A DNA stretch of 64,000 bases from JAJEFO01 sp022819605 (GTDB taxonomy: Bacteria; Pseudomonadota; Alphaproteobacteria; Rhodobacterales; Rhodobacteraceae), in NCBI GenBank assembly GCA_965221545.1, contig OZ244901.1, forward strand, positions 4,154,001 through 4,218,000. The letters are read 5' to 3'. The position numbers and the translations under genes were made by a program. This document shows positions 52,234-61,488 of this stretch, in pieces (position 1 is the first letter of the stretch; every line of letters begins with the position of its first letter). The notes below the pieces were generated by a model, which saw only the letters and a program-made list of their open reading frames with translations, searched no databases and was not told the origin of the DNA.

Positions 52234-52701
52234 ATGAAACTGCAGATCGTCGCGGTCGGCCGGCTCAGGTCCGGACCCGAGGCCGACCTGGTCCACGACT
52301 ACCTCGTACGAGCCGGAAAGACCGGAACACGGGTCGGGATCGGCCCGGTGAACGTTCGGGAAGTCGAGGCCCGGAAGGGCGGAACGGCAGAGGAGTCTGG
52401 GCTGATCGAGAAGGCGACGGTCGACGCGAAGCCGCTGGTGGTGCTTGACGAGCGCGGCGCCGCGCTGGACTCGCCCGGCCTGGCGGCGCGCCTCGAGGCA
52501 TGGCGCGACCAGGGCTGCCGCCAGGCCACCTTCGTGATCGGCGGCGCGGGCGGCGTCGCGCCGGCGCTCCGGAACCGGGCGGACCTGGTCCTGAGTCTCG
52601 GGCCCATGGTGTGGCCGCACATGCTGGCGCGCGTCATGCTGGCCGAACAGCTCTACCGCTCGGTTTCGATCCTGTCGGGCAGCCCGTATCACAGGGAGTA
52701 A
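52234..52701 (+). CDS. rlmH: 23S rRNA pseudouridine1915 N3-methyltransferase RlmH
   Basis: 155 residues of the SPOUT family: KLQIVAVGRLRSGPE at the start, FVIGGAGGVAP in the knot, and the signature C-terminus MLAEQLYRSVSILSGSPYHRE. It methylates pseudouridine 1915 of 23S rRNA in assembled ribosomes. It begins 13 bases after rsfS. Confidence 0.97.
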   Translation: MKLQIVAVGRLRSGPEADLVHDYLVRAGKTGTRVGIGPVNVREVEARKGGTAEESGLIEKATVDAKPLVVLDERGAALDSPGLAARLEAWRDQGCRQATFVIGGAGGVAPALRNRADLVLSLGPMVWPHMLARVMLAEQLYRSVSILSGSPYHRE

Positions 52702-52875
52702 GCGCGGCAACCGCATCGCGGCGCGGGCAGGCCCCGGCAACGGCGCCAGGCGGAATCCAGGCCGATGATCGGGGCGGTCTCGGTTCGCAGAGACGTCACG
52801 GCAGATGCGCCGGCCCGAACGCGGAAACCGGCTGACGGGCGAACCGGACCGCACTGTCACTGGTCCGATTCTCGG

Positions 52876-54360
52876 TCAGGCCGACATCGTGGCCTTCACC
52901 GCGGATTTCCAGCGGGCATATTTCGCGTCGCGCGTGCCTGCGTCCATATCGGGCTCGAACCGACGCTCGAACGTTCGACTGGACGCGAATGTCGCCGCGT
53001 CCGGGTAGACGCCCGCCTTCATGCCGGCAAGCCAGGCCGCTCCGAGAGCGGTCGTCTCCAGCACGTCGGGCCGGTCCACGGGCACCCCCGTCACGTCTGC
53101 GAGAAACTGCATGGTCCAGTCGCTGGCCGCCATGCCGCCGTCAACCCGAAGGACTCCGCCGGAAAGCGCGGGCGAATCCGCCTGCATCGCTTCGAGAAGG
53201 TCGCGGGTCTGGAAACCGACGCTTTCAAGTGCCGCGCGCGCCAGTTCGTTGGGGCCCGAGTTGCGGACAAGGCCGAAGACCGCACCCCGGCAATCGGGCT
53301 TCCAGTAGGGCGCACCGAGACCGGTAAAGGCAGGCACGAGCGTGAGCGCTTGCTCCGGATCGGAGGCCTGGGCCATGGCTTGGGTTTCGCTTGCTTCCGA
53401 GATCAGCTTCAAGCCGTCGCGCAGCCACTGCACGACGGCGCCGGCGATGAAGATCGCGCCCTCAAGCGCGTAGGTCGGCTTGCCGTCGAGCTGATAGCCT
53501 ATCGTTGTCAGCAACCTGCTTTCCGAACGCACGGGCGCGTCGCCCGTGTTCAAGAGAGCGAAGCACCCCGTCCCGTACGTGGACTTCATCATGCCGCTCT
53601 CGAAGCAGGCCTGTCCGACCGTGGCCGCCTGCTGGTCGCCCGCGACACCGAGAATCGGTATCGCGCCGCCCAGGACATCCGGGGTCGTGGTGCCGAAATC
53701 CGCTGCGCAGTCACGCACCTCGGGCAGCATCCCGATCGGAATGTCCAGCAACTCGCACATGGTCGAGGACCAGCGCCCCTCGTGGATGTCAAACAGCATT
53801 GTCCGCGCCGCGTTGGTGGCATCGGTCACGTGTGCGGCACCTCCGGTCAGCCGCCAGATGAGCCACGTGTCCACGGTCCCGAAGAGCAGATCGCCTGCGG
53901 CCGCACGGTCTCTCGCACCGTCAGACCGGTCGAGGACCCACTTGAGCTTGGTGGAGGAGAAGTAGGGGTCGAAGAGCAGCCCGGTCTTGGCCGTCACGGT
54001 TTCCTCGTGGCCAGCCTTCACCATTTCGGCACAGTAGTCGGCCGTGCGGCGATCCTGCCAGACGATGGCGTTGTGCACGGCCTTGCCGGTTGCCTTGTCC
54101 CAGACAAGCGTGGTCTCGCGCTGGTTCGTGATGCCGATTGCCGCGATGTCACTGGCCGCCGCGCCGGCGCTGTCCATCGCTTCCCGCGCGGTTTCGACAA
54201 CCGATTGCCAGAGGTCTTCCGGGTCGTGCTCCACCCAGCCGCCTGCAGGAAAGTGCTGGTGAAACTCCTTCTGGGCGACGGCGGCAACCTTCAGGTCGCC
54301 GTCAAACAGGATCGTGCGACTGGACGTGGTGCCCTGATCGATGGCCATGACATAGGTCAT
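52876..54360 (-). CDS. glpK: Glycerol kinase
   Basis: 494 residues of the FGGY family: MAIDQGTTSSRTILFDGD (phosphate binding), INQRETTLVWDKATGKAVHNAIVWQDRRT, TYGTGCFALLNTGD and the C-terminal VDGGMAASDWTMQFLADVTGVPVDRP. It phosphorylates glycerol. It stands without glpF or glpD neighbours in this window and is divergent from the MBL-fold gene. Confidence 0.96.
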   Translation of the reverse strand: MTYVMAIDQGTTSSRTILFDGDLKVAAVAQKEFHQHFPAGGWVEHDPEDLWQSVVETAREAMDSAGAAASDIAAIGITNQRETTLVWDKATGKAVHNAIVWQDRRTADYCAEMVKAGHEETVTAKTGLLFDPYFSSTKLKWVLDRSDGARDRAAAGDLLFGTVDTWLIWRLTGGAAHVTDATNAARTMLFDIHEGRWSSTMCELLDIPIGMLPEVRDCAADFGTTTPDVLGGAIPILGVAGDQQAATVGQACFESGMMKSTYGTGCFALLNTGDAPVRSESRLLTTIGYQLDGKPTYALEGAIFIAGAVVQWLRDGLKLISEASETQAMAQASDPEQALTLVPAFTGLGAPYWKPDCRGAVFGLVRNSGPNELARAALESVGFQTRDLLEAMQADSPALSGGVLRVDGGMAASDWTMQFLADVTGVPVDRPDVLETTALGAAWLAGMKAGVYPDAATFASSRTFERRFEPDMDAGTRDAKYARWKSAVKATMSA

Positions 54361-54472
54361 GTGCGGCTCCTCCCATGTTCACTCGACTTTGCGCGCGTGA
54401 GGGAAATACACGAAGAGAACTGTTTGTGAAACGCGCGATCCGGGCTAACTTGGAGGAAGGGAGGACAGCTTC

Positions 54473-55306
54473 ATGCGCACCATCCTGATCGTTCCCTGGC
54501 TGGTCTTGGCCGCAGTTGCGGCACCGGCCCAGGAACGTCGCCCAAGCCATTGCTTCGCGATTGCCGAACTGGCCCCCGAAATCACCCATGTCCAGAAGGT
54601 CGCCTGGAACGCGCCGATCGAGGACGAGTTCACCGTTCGGCTCCGATACGTCAATCACTCCATGTATCTGCTTCAGACCCATGGCGGCCTGAGCGCCGTC
54701 ACGGACTACACCGGCTTCATCGGCGACGTCGGAATTGTTCCCGACGTGGTGACGATGAACATTGCGCATGAGAGCCACTGGACACCCTTTCCGCATCCAG
54801 ACATTCCCCACGTGCTGCAAGGCTGGTGGCAGAACGGCGCTCCTGCCGACCATTATCTCGATCTCGGCGAAATGCTGGTCCGGAACGTGACAACCGACAT
54901 CCGCAACCGGTTCGGCGGCGGCGTGGCCGTCGAGGACAACAACTCCATCTTCATCTTCGAGGCGGCCGGGCTCTGCATCGGCCACCTTGGTCACCTGCAT
55001 CACGAGCCGTCCGATGAGACCTATGCCGCGATCGGGCGCCTGGACGTGGTCATGGCGGCCGTGGACGGCGGCATGACCGTCGACCTGCCCACGATGATCC
55101 GGATCCTGAAGCGGCTGCGGAGCTCGGTCGTGCTTCCGATGCACTGGTTTTCCGGGCAATCGCTTGAGCGGTTCATCGACGGCATCAGCGACGAGTTCAG
55201 CATCGACCGCCGAACTGGAAGCGAGGTTGAAGTGTCGTTGCGCAGCCTGCCGTCGCGCCCGACCGTCGTCGTGCTCCAGCCGACCTACCTTCGCGAATCG
55301 GAATAA
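54473..55306 (+). CDS. Exported metallo-beta-lactamase-fold protein (UlaG-like), atypical metal motif
   Basis: 277 residues with a signal peptide (RTILIVPWLVLAAVAAPAQ). VRLRYVNHSMYLLQTHGGLSAVTDYTGF and ICIGHLGHLHH-like strands belong to the UlaG-type branch, as does the later DVVMAAVDGGMTVDLPTM and VLPMHWF. The usual HxHxDH box appears as NIAHESHWTPFPHP, so two of the metal residues differ. GGGAGG precedes the ATG. Periplasmic hydrolase of unknown substrate; it may be a metal-site variant rather than inactive. Confidence 0.8.
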   Translation: MRTILIVPWLVLAAVAAPAQERRPSHCFAIAELAPEITHVQKVAWNAPIEDEFTVRLRYVNHSMYLLQTHGGLSAVTDYTGFIGDVGIVPDVVTMNIAHESHWTPFPHPDIPHVLQGWWQNGAPADHYLDLGEMLVRNVTTDIRNRFGGGVAVEDNNSIFIFEAAGLCIGHLGHLHHEPSDETYAAIGRLDVVMAAVDGGMTVDLPTMIRILKRLRSSVVLPMHWFSGQSLERFIDGISDEFSIDRRTGSEVEVSLRSLPSRPTVVVLQPTYLRESE

Positions 55307-55348
55307 CCCGGATTGACAGCCGCGAATCGGCCTTCTACCCGGTCAGCC

Positions 55349-56752
55349 ATGTTGAATGCTGCCGACGATGCCTTTGCCGAAAGCCTCGACCGGGCCGGCA
55401 TCAGGGTCAAGCCGGCGGACCGGTCCTATCTCGAAGAGCCTCGGTCACTGTACAACGGCACGTCCCGGCAGGTCGCTCTGCCGACAAGCACGGACGAGGT
55501 CTCCAGGGTCGTGCGGATCTGTGCCGAGGCCCGGGTGGGCATCGTGCCATATGGCGGCGGCACGGGGCTCGTGGCAGGCCAGGTCGCGACGGACGGCCCT
55601 GCACCGCTTGTTCTTTCGCTTGAGAGGATGACGGCGATCCGCGAGATCTTCCCGGCGGAAGACACGATTGTCGCCGAGGCGGGCGCAACCATCGGCGACA
55701 TCCAGGCCGCAGCCGAGGAGACCGGCCGTCTCTTTCCGCTAAGCTATTCCAGCCAGGGCACCGCTCAGCTGGGAGGCGCATTGTCGGTCAACTCCGGCGG
55801 CCTGAACGTGCTCCGCTACGGGATGGCACGAGATCTCTGTCTCGGAATCGAGGCCGTGCTTCCGGACGGGAACGTGCTGCACGCGCTGAAGCGGCTCCGC
55901 AAGGACAACACCGGCTATGACCTGCGACACCTGCTGATCGGATCCGAGGGAACCCTGGGCGTGATCACTGCGGCCGCCCTCAGGCTCCTGCCCCGACCAG
56001 CCGAGACTGCGACCGCTTTCCTGGCCGTCACATCGCCGCGGGCCGCCTTGTCGCTCCTGGCGATTTGCCGGGAGCAGGCGGGCGAGCTGATTTCGGCGTT
56101 CGAGCTGATCTCTGCCGAAGCATTGGCGTTCCTGGCCGAGACGCAACCCGACCTGCGTCAACCGTTTGACGTGGCCCCGGAATGGGCGGTCCTGACCGAA
56201 CTCGGCATGGGTCCCGGCAGCGATCCAGAAGGACATCTGGGCACGATCTTCGAGCACGCTTCGGAGGCTGGCCTGGTGCTGGATGGCCGGGTCGCGCAGG
56301 GCGAGCGGCAGCGGGCTGACTTCTGGGCGCTCCGCGAGTCAATTCCGCTTGTGAACAGGGGGATCGGCGCCATCGCCTCGCATGACCTTTCGCTGCCCCT
56401 GTCCGAGATTCCGGGATTCATCGAGGAGTGCGGCGCAAGGGTCCGGCAAATGCTGTCTTGTCGAATCAGCGCGTTCGGACACCTTGGAGACGGAAACCTT
56501 CACTACAACGTCTTTCCGCCCGAGGGAGAGACGCGCGACGCCTACCTGGACAAGGCCTCGGACGTGACCCGGCTGGTTCACGACATGGTTGTCGCCTGCG
56601 GCGGCAGCTTCAGTGCGGAACATGGAGTCGGGCGCGCCAAGGCCGGGGAGCTGGAACGCTATGCCGATCCGGCAAAGCTGGCGGCAATGCGCTCGATCAA
56701 GGCAGCGCTTGATCCCCATGGAATCATGAACCCGGGAGCCGTGATCACCTGA
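55349..56752 (+). CDS. FAD-linked oxidase (D-2-hydroxyacid dehydrogenase, GlcD/D2HGDH type)
   Basis: 467 residues from the ATG at 55349. The PCMH-type FAD domain shows GIVPYGGGTGLVAGQV and SYSSQGTAQLGGALSVNSGGLNVLRYG, then LIGSEGTLGVITAAALRL. The C-terminal part has FGHLGDGNLHYNVFPP with metal histidines and GGSFSAEHGVGRAK. D-2-hydroxyglutarate or D-lactate is the likely substrate. A TTG at 55313 is an alternative start with a poor ribosome site. Confidence 0.92.
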   Translation: MLNAADDAFAESLDRAGIRVKPADRSYLEEPRSLYNGTSRQVALPTSTDEVSRVVRICAEARVGIVPYGGGTGLVAGQVATDGPAPLVLSLERMTAIREIFPAEDTIVAEAGATIGDIQAAAEETGRLFPLSYSSQGTAQLGGALSVNSGGLNVLRYGMARDLCLGIEAVLPDGNVLHALKRLRKDNTGYDLRHLLIGSEGTLGVITAAALRLLPRPAETATAFLAVTSPRAALSLLAICREQAGELISAFELISAEALAFLAETQPDLRQPFDVAPEWAVLTELGMGPGSDPEGHLGTIFEHASEAGLVLDGRVAQGERQRADFWALRESIPLVNRGIGAIASHDLSLPLSEIPGFIEECGARVRQMLSCRISAFGHLGDGNLHYNVFPPEGETRDAYLDKASDVTRLVHDMVVACGGSFSAEHGVGRAKAGELERYADPAKLAAMRSIKAALDPHGIMNPGAVIT

Positions 56753-57396
56753 CCGTTGCATCACGGCGACGCACCCGAGCCAATCGATTCGGACTTCTTC
56801 TAGGGAGACCCCGCTCAAGCTGTCAGCGACCCCGTCCGTGCAGCCCGCATGCCCTCGCTCCGCGGTGCCGGTCGGGAGACCATGTGCAAGGCCAAGAGTG
56901 CCGCGGCAATCCATGCCGACCCCGTGTCCGCCGCAGCGCGGCCGGTCGGCACGGACTGCCGCTTCCGTGCACGAAACCGCGCGAGCAACGCCTGGCAGAA
57001 CGAACGCTCGGCACGTTGCGTGACAACGGCACCGAGATTCAGCACACCCCCTGCGACAAGACGGTCATCGCCCTGATGCACGCTTGGAACATGCAGGACG
57101 TCCTGCGCGGCGGACAGGACGGCGTCGCGTTTGCATGAGGCCGCCGCAATGCGAAGCAGACTTCTTAAACCGAGGATCTCGTGCCCTTGCTCAATGCACT
57201 CCTCGGCGCTCTCCCCCGCACTTGAAGCTCCCGGCCATCGGCCGAAGCGAACGTGCCTGCCTCACCACGCCGGCGGACCCGGGACGGCATCTTGCGGGTC
57301 GGTTTCGAAAACAGCTTGACGACCGTTAACGGAACGCAACACAAGGGCGATGCCACTTCGGGTGCGACGCTGATTGACTGACGAAAGGAATGTCGG
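56753..57396. other. Gene-free stretch, nothing identified
   Basis: About 640 bases of GC-rich sequence with short unconvincing frames only. A perfect palindrome GCAGGACGTCCTGC lies at 57093-57106. The promoter of the downstream aminotransferase is presumably near 57315-57380. Confidence 0.4.
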
Positions 57397-58716
57397 ATGA
57401 GCCACGTATTCCCCCGCAACTGCCATTCCACTTACCCCACCGCAATTGGCGGCGAGGGATGTTACCTGATCGACAAGAGCGGCAAGCGATATTTCGACGG
57501 ATCCTGCGGGGTGGCCGTTTCCTGCCTTGGCCATTCCCACGAAAAGGTCAAACAGGCGATCAAGGATCAGATCGACCGATTGGCCTTTGCCCATACCAGC
57601 TTCTTTACCTCGGATCCTGCCGAACAGCTGGCTGACCTGTTGATCGCTCATGCGCCGGAAAATCTCGACAGGGTCTATTTCGTCTCCAGCGGCTCCGAAA
57701 CCATCGAAACGGCTCTCAAGCTGGCCCGACAGTACCACCTCGAGCGCGGCGAACCGCAGCGTCGCCATCTGGTCGCACGCCGACAGAGCTATCACGGCAA
57801 CACGCTTGGCGCTCTGGCTGCCGGCGGCAATCAATGGCGTCGCGCCCAGTTCGAACCGATGCTGATCGAGGTCAGTCACATTTCGCCTTGCTACGAGTAT
57901 GCCGAAAGGCCCGCGAACGAGAGCGCCCATGACTACGGCCGGAGGGTCGCGAACGAGCTGGAAGCGGAGATCCTTCGCCTGGGCCCGGACAGCGTGATGG
58001 CCTTCATCGCGGAGCCGGTCGTCGGCGCCACGCTCGGCGCCGTGCCCCCGGTCGAGGGATATTTCAAGCGCATCCGCGAGATATGCGACAAGTATGGCGT
58101 GCTCCTGATCCTCGACGAAGTGATGTGCGGCATGGGACGGACCGGGCATCTGTTCGCGTGTACGGAGGAGGGGGTCGCGCCCGATATCCTGACAATCGCC
58201 AAGGGTTTGGGCGCAGGCTACCAGCCGGTCGGGGCGATGCTGTGCAGCGGACAGGTGTACGATGCCATTGCCCAGGGTTCCGGCTTCTTTCAGCACGGGC
58301 ATACCTATATCGGCCACTCCGCCGCCTGCGCTGCGGGACTGGCCGTGGTCAGCACAATCCTGGAAGACGACCTCGTGTCGCGGGCACGCGACATGGGCAC
58401 GAAACTGGACACCGCGCTGCGCAGCGAGCTGGGACAGCACGGTCACGTAGGCGACATTCGCGGGCGAGGCCTGTTCCGGGGGCTGGAATTCGTGGAGGAT
58501 CATGAAACTAGGCAGCCCTTCGACCCTGCAAAGGGCCTCGCGAAGAAACTGAAAGCGGCGGCTTTCGAAGAGGGCCTGATCTGCTACCCGATGTCTGGCA
58601 CTCGTGACGGCCGAAACGGCGACCACGTCCTGCTGGCCCCGCCCTTCATCCTTGAAGACGAACACGTGTCCGAAATCACGGAGAAGCTCTCCCGGGCCGT
58701 CCGCGCGGTGACTTGA
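57397..58716 (+). CDS. Class III pyridoxal-phosphate aminotransferase
   Basis: 439 residues with the omega-aminotransferase fold: FVSSGSETIETALKLARQYH, SYHGNTLGALAAGGN, ILDEVMCGMGRTGHLFA (cofactor aspartate) and the Schiff-base lysine in ILTIAKGLGAGYQPVGAML. GAAAGGA precedes the ATG. The amino donor is not clear; relatives act on diamines, taurine, beta-alanine or adenosylmethionine. No biosynthetic neighbours help. Confidence 0.9.
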   Translation: MSHVFPRNCHSTYPTAIGGEGCYLIDKSGKRYFDGSCGVAVSCLGHSHEKVKQAIKDQIDRLAFAHTSFFTSDPAEQLADLLIAHAPENLDRVYFVSSGSETIETALKLARQYHLERGEPQRRHLVARRQSYHGNTLGALAAGGNQWRRAQFEPMLIEVSHISPCYEYAERPANESAHDYGRRVANELEAEILRLGPDSVMAFIAEPVVGATLGAVPPVEGYFKRIREICDKYGVLLILDEVMCGMGRTGHLFACTEEGVAPDILTIAKGLGAGYQPVGAMLCSGQVYDAIAQGSGFFQHGHTYIGHSAACAAGLAVVSTILEDDLVSRARDMGTKLDTALRSELGQHGHVGDIRGRGLFRGLEFVEDHETRQPFDPAKGLAKKLKAAAFEEGLICYPMSGTRDGRNGDHVLLAPPFILEDEHVSEITEKLSRAVRAVT

Positions 58717-59140
58717 CCGCGCCTGCCTGGAGCGCATCATGCACGATGCGGCCGATGAACTGCCCGCGGCATGTCTTGGGCGCGTTGCACGGAGCGGACG
58801 GGTTGCCCCCTCGCATGATAGGCGACTGCCGGCGAATGCCGGAATTGCTGAGCGCCTTGCGGCATCCCAAGGGTCCCGCGAAGAGCGGTCGTGAGGCGGC
58901 CATTCATCGGACCAGGGCAGTTCTGCACAGGTCGCACAACCCAAGCCGCGGCGCAGCATTCGGCAACGCGGGAGCCCCATCCGGACCTTGACGGCAAGGC
59001 CCGATGCGAGCCTGCATCGTGTTGGATTCCGCGAATTGCGCCAAGACGGGCAACTCAACACTTGAGAAATTCCGCCACACCTGCCAAGATTGCTCAAAAC
59101 AAGATCCCTGCAGTCAAAGCAGGATCAGAGAGGCAGAAAA
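58717..59140. other. Intergenic region upstream of the DUF484 gene
   Basis: About 420 bases without a supportable gene. The last 100 bases are less GC-rich and probably contain the promoter of the DUF484-xerC pair. Confidence 0.4.
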
Positions 59141-59845
59141 ATGAACGAGCAGGCAGCCATTGCCCAAAAGGACGTGCGTACGCACGTACTTGATGATCCC
59201 GGCGTGATACTGAAAGACCCCGACGTCATGCGAGCGCTCGTCGCCGCAAGCGAGCATTCGAGCGGCGAAAACGTCGTTGACATCAGGGGCATCGCGATGA
59301 GTCGACTGGAGGAGCGCCTGCAGTCCCTCGAGAACATGCATCGTTCCGTCCTGGCGGCCGCCTACGAGAACATCGCTGGAATGCACCAGGTGCATGGCGC
59401 CGTCACCAAGCTGCTCGAGCCCCTGACGTTCGAGGACTTGCTCAGTTGCCTTGATGCGGAAATCACCGACATTCTGCGCGTCGGACGGATTCGCCTGGTC
59501 CTGGAGAGCGGCGGTGCGGGCATGGCCGGTCTCGCCCGCATCCGGCACAGCGCGCTGAGAAACACGGAATCCGGCTTCATCGAGGACTATCTCGGGAAGG
59601 GAAAACCCGCACGTCGCGTGACGCTTCGCCGCTTCAGCGGCGATCCGCAAACGATATACGGACCAAATGCAAACTGGGTCCGTTCCGAAGCCTGCATCGT
59701 GCTCGATTTCGGCAAGGCCCGGCCGCGTGGCATGCTGGCACTTGCCTCGGAGGAGCCGCTCCAGTTCTCGTCAAACCAGGGCACTGACCTCCTCGAATTC
59801 CTGGGCAGTGTCACTGAGCGCGCCATACGCCGCTGGCTCAGGTGA
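59141..59845 (+). CDS. DUF484 family protein
   Basis: 234 residues. VILKDPDVMRALVAASEHSSGENVVDIRGIAMSRLEERLQSL is the family N-terminus; the remainder forms a GAF-like domain ending AIRRWLR. DUF484 proteins lie directly before xerC in many proteobacteria. Function unproven. The ATG at 59141 follows GAGAGG. It overlaps xerC by four bases. Confidence 0.9.
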   Translation: MNEQAAIAQKDVRTHVLDDPGVILKDPDVMRALVAASEHSSGENVVDIRGIAMSRLEERLQSLENMHRSVLAAAYENIAGMHQVHGAVTKLLEPLTFEDLLSCLDAEITDILRVGRIRLVLESGGAGMAGLARIRHSALRNTESGFIEDYLGKGKPARRVTLRRFSGDPQTIYGPNANWVRSEACIVLDFGKARPRGMLALASEEPLQFSSNQGTDLLEFLGSVTERAIRRWLR

Positions 59846-60759
59846 TCCAGCCGGGCCTGAAAGACGCGCTTGAAAGATGGCTGGCCGAACTCGCTTCGGT
59901 GGCAGGCCGCTCTGAGAAGACCGTCGCCGCCTATCGCCTGGACGTGCATGGATTTCTCGAATTCCTCCAAGGCTACGAAGGCGAGGCTTTGGGCGTCAGC
60001 GCAATTGCCCGGCTCGACACGCGCACGATGCGGGCGTGGATGGCGCATGAACGGGGGCGTGGTTTGAGCGCCCGGTCGCTGGCTCGGGCCCTGTCCGCCG
60101 TGAAGGGCTTCGTGGCCTGGATGGCCGAGAGGGAGGGTTTCGACCCGACAGGCGTTCTCATGAGGCGGGCACCGCGCTTCAAGGCCAAGCTCCCGCGACC
60201 GCTTGAGGAAGACAGCGCACGAACCTTGCTTGACGCCGTCGAGCAGCATGCCAAGACCCCCTGGGTCGCTCTCAGGGACCAGGCAGCCGTGTTGCTCCTC
60301 TACGGTTGCGGGCTTCGAATCTCGGAAGCGCTCGGATTGCGGGGCCGGGACCTGCCGCTTGGCGAAACCATGCGCATCCGGGGCAAGGGCCGGAAGGATC
60401 GTCTGGTTCCGGTTGTTCCGGTCGCGCGGCAAGCCATGGACGCCTACGTTGACGCTTGCCCGTTCGAGATCGAGGGGACCGCACCTGTCTTCCGCGGGGT
60501 TCGCGGCGGTGCCCTAAACCCGCGTCAGGTTCAGAAACTGATGGCAACGATTCGCGCCCAGCTTGGCCTTCCGTCAAGCGCAACGCCGCATGCCATGCGT
60601 CACAGCTTTGCGACACATCTTCTGAACGCGGGCGGCGACCTTCGCACGATTCAGGACCTTCTTGGTCACGCCTCGCTTTCGACCACGCAGGCCTATACCG
60701 CGGTCGACACGTCACGGCTTATGGAAGTCTATGAAGCGGCCCATCCAAGAGCGGTCTGA
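59842..60759 (+). CDS. xerC: Tyrosine recombinase XerC
   Basis: 305 residues from a GTG in a GTGA overlap. Core-binding SAM-like domain at residues 5-90, then the catalytic residues: arginine in LLLYGCGLRISEALGL, lysine in GKGRKDRLVP, HxxR in HAMRHSFATHLL, histidine in LGHASLSTTQ and the tyrosine in AYTAVDTSRL. With XerD it resolves chromosome dimers at dif. Its chromosomal setting with DUF484 marks it as the housekeeping enzyme. Confidence 0.95.
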   Translation: MIQPGLKDALERWLAELASVAGRSEKTVAAYRLDVHGFLEFLQGYEGEALGVSAIARLDTRTMRAWMAHERGRGLSARSLARALSAVKGFVAWMAEREGFDPTGVLMRRAPRFKAKLPRPLEEDSARTLLDAVEQHAKTPWVALRDQAAVLLLYGCGLRISEALGLRGRDLPLGETMRIRGKGRKDRLVPVVPVARQAMDAYVDACPFEIEGTAPVFRGVRGGALNPRQVQKLMATIRAQLGLPSSATPHAMRHSFATHLLNAGGDLRTIQDLLGHASLSTTQAYTAVDTSRLMEVYEAAHPRAV

Positions 60760-60839
60760 GAACGAAGCCTCTCCGTCCATCTTGCTGATTTTTATATGCT
60801 TTTCGTCTAATTCGCGAGCACAGGCGGCACGCGGGCGAG

Positions 60840-61460
60840 TTCATCATGGAAACCGAACGCGCTGAGCTGCCCAATGCCAGGGCTCTGCAGCCCGGCCAGG
60901 ATGCCCTCGTGCTGGCCCAGTGTACGGTCACGCGCCATCCGTTCTTGGAAGAGATGAAGCGGGCCCGCCAAAGGCACGCATTGTACGTCCTGTGGGACTC
61001 CAGCAGCGGTGCGTTTCGTGCCGCACGGACGACGGTCAGGTGAAAGTCCATGTCCCAGCGAAAAAATCTGCAGCGTCTCCGTGCTTTCGTCAGCCAGGCG
61101 CATGCGTTCTTCCAGGTCAGCGACCTCGGCGATCTCCGCGTCGGTGGCATGCTTGCAGGCCGGTTTGCCAGCCAGCGCCTCAAGTGCACCCAGGACAACG
61201 AGGTTTTGAGCAAGCTCTTCAAGCGAAGGGTCGGCCACGCGAGGGCGGCGTGTTGGTCAACTGACGATCAACCCTTCGTTCTCGAGAATGCGGAGTGCCT
61301 CTTTCAATGGGGTCCGGCTTATGCGAAGCGCGTCTGCAAGTTCGCGCTCCGACACGGCAACGCCCGGCGGCAACTTGCCGAGCAGAATGAGCTCCCGCAA
61401 CGTATCGGCGGCGCGGTCAGCCAGGGACTTTCGAGGACCGATGCCCCCGATTTCCCGCAA
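60840..61460 (-). pseudogene. Broken GntR-family (FadR-like) regulator of the sugar-acid operon
   Basis: A winged helix (SLADRAADTLRELILLGKL, SERELADALRISRTPLKEAL, RILENEGLIVS) ends at an in-frame TGA at 61257-61259. The same frame resumes PTRRPRVADPSLEELAQNLVVLGALEALAGKPAC. Near 61070 a run of six A (plus strand) shifts the frame into RFFRWDMDFHLTVVRAARNA, PLLESHRTYNACLWRARFISSK, and another shift follows into RDRTLGQHEGILAGL. One premature stop and at least two frameshifts make it inactive. It lies directly upstream or downstream of the dehydratase genes it would once have controlled. Confidence 0.85.
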
Positions 61461-61488
61461 TTCCTCTGCCTAGGCGGTATCTCCCACG

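Noticed and set aside
57093..57106. Perfect palindrome GCAGGACGTCCTGC in a gene-free stretch
   Set aside because: Single GC-rich palindrome with no nearby promoter, repeat partner or gene start; plausible by chance in this composition.
57262..59097. 611-codon minus-strand frame opposite the aminotransferase
   Set aside because: Shadow of a clear class III aminotransferase; no homology evident.
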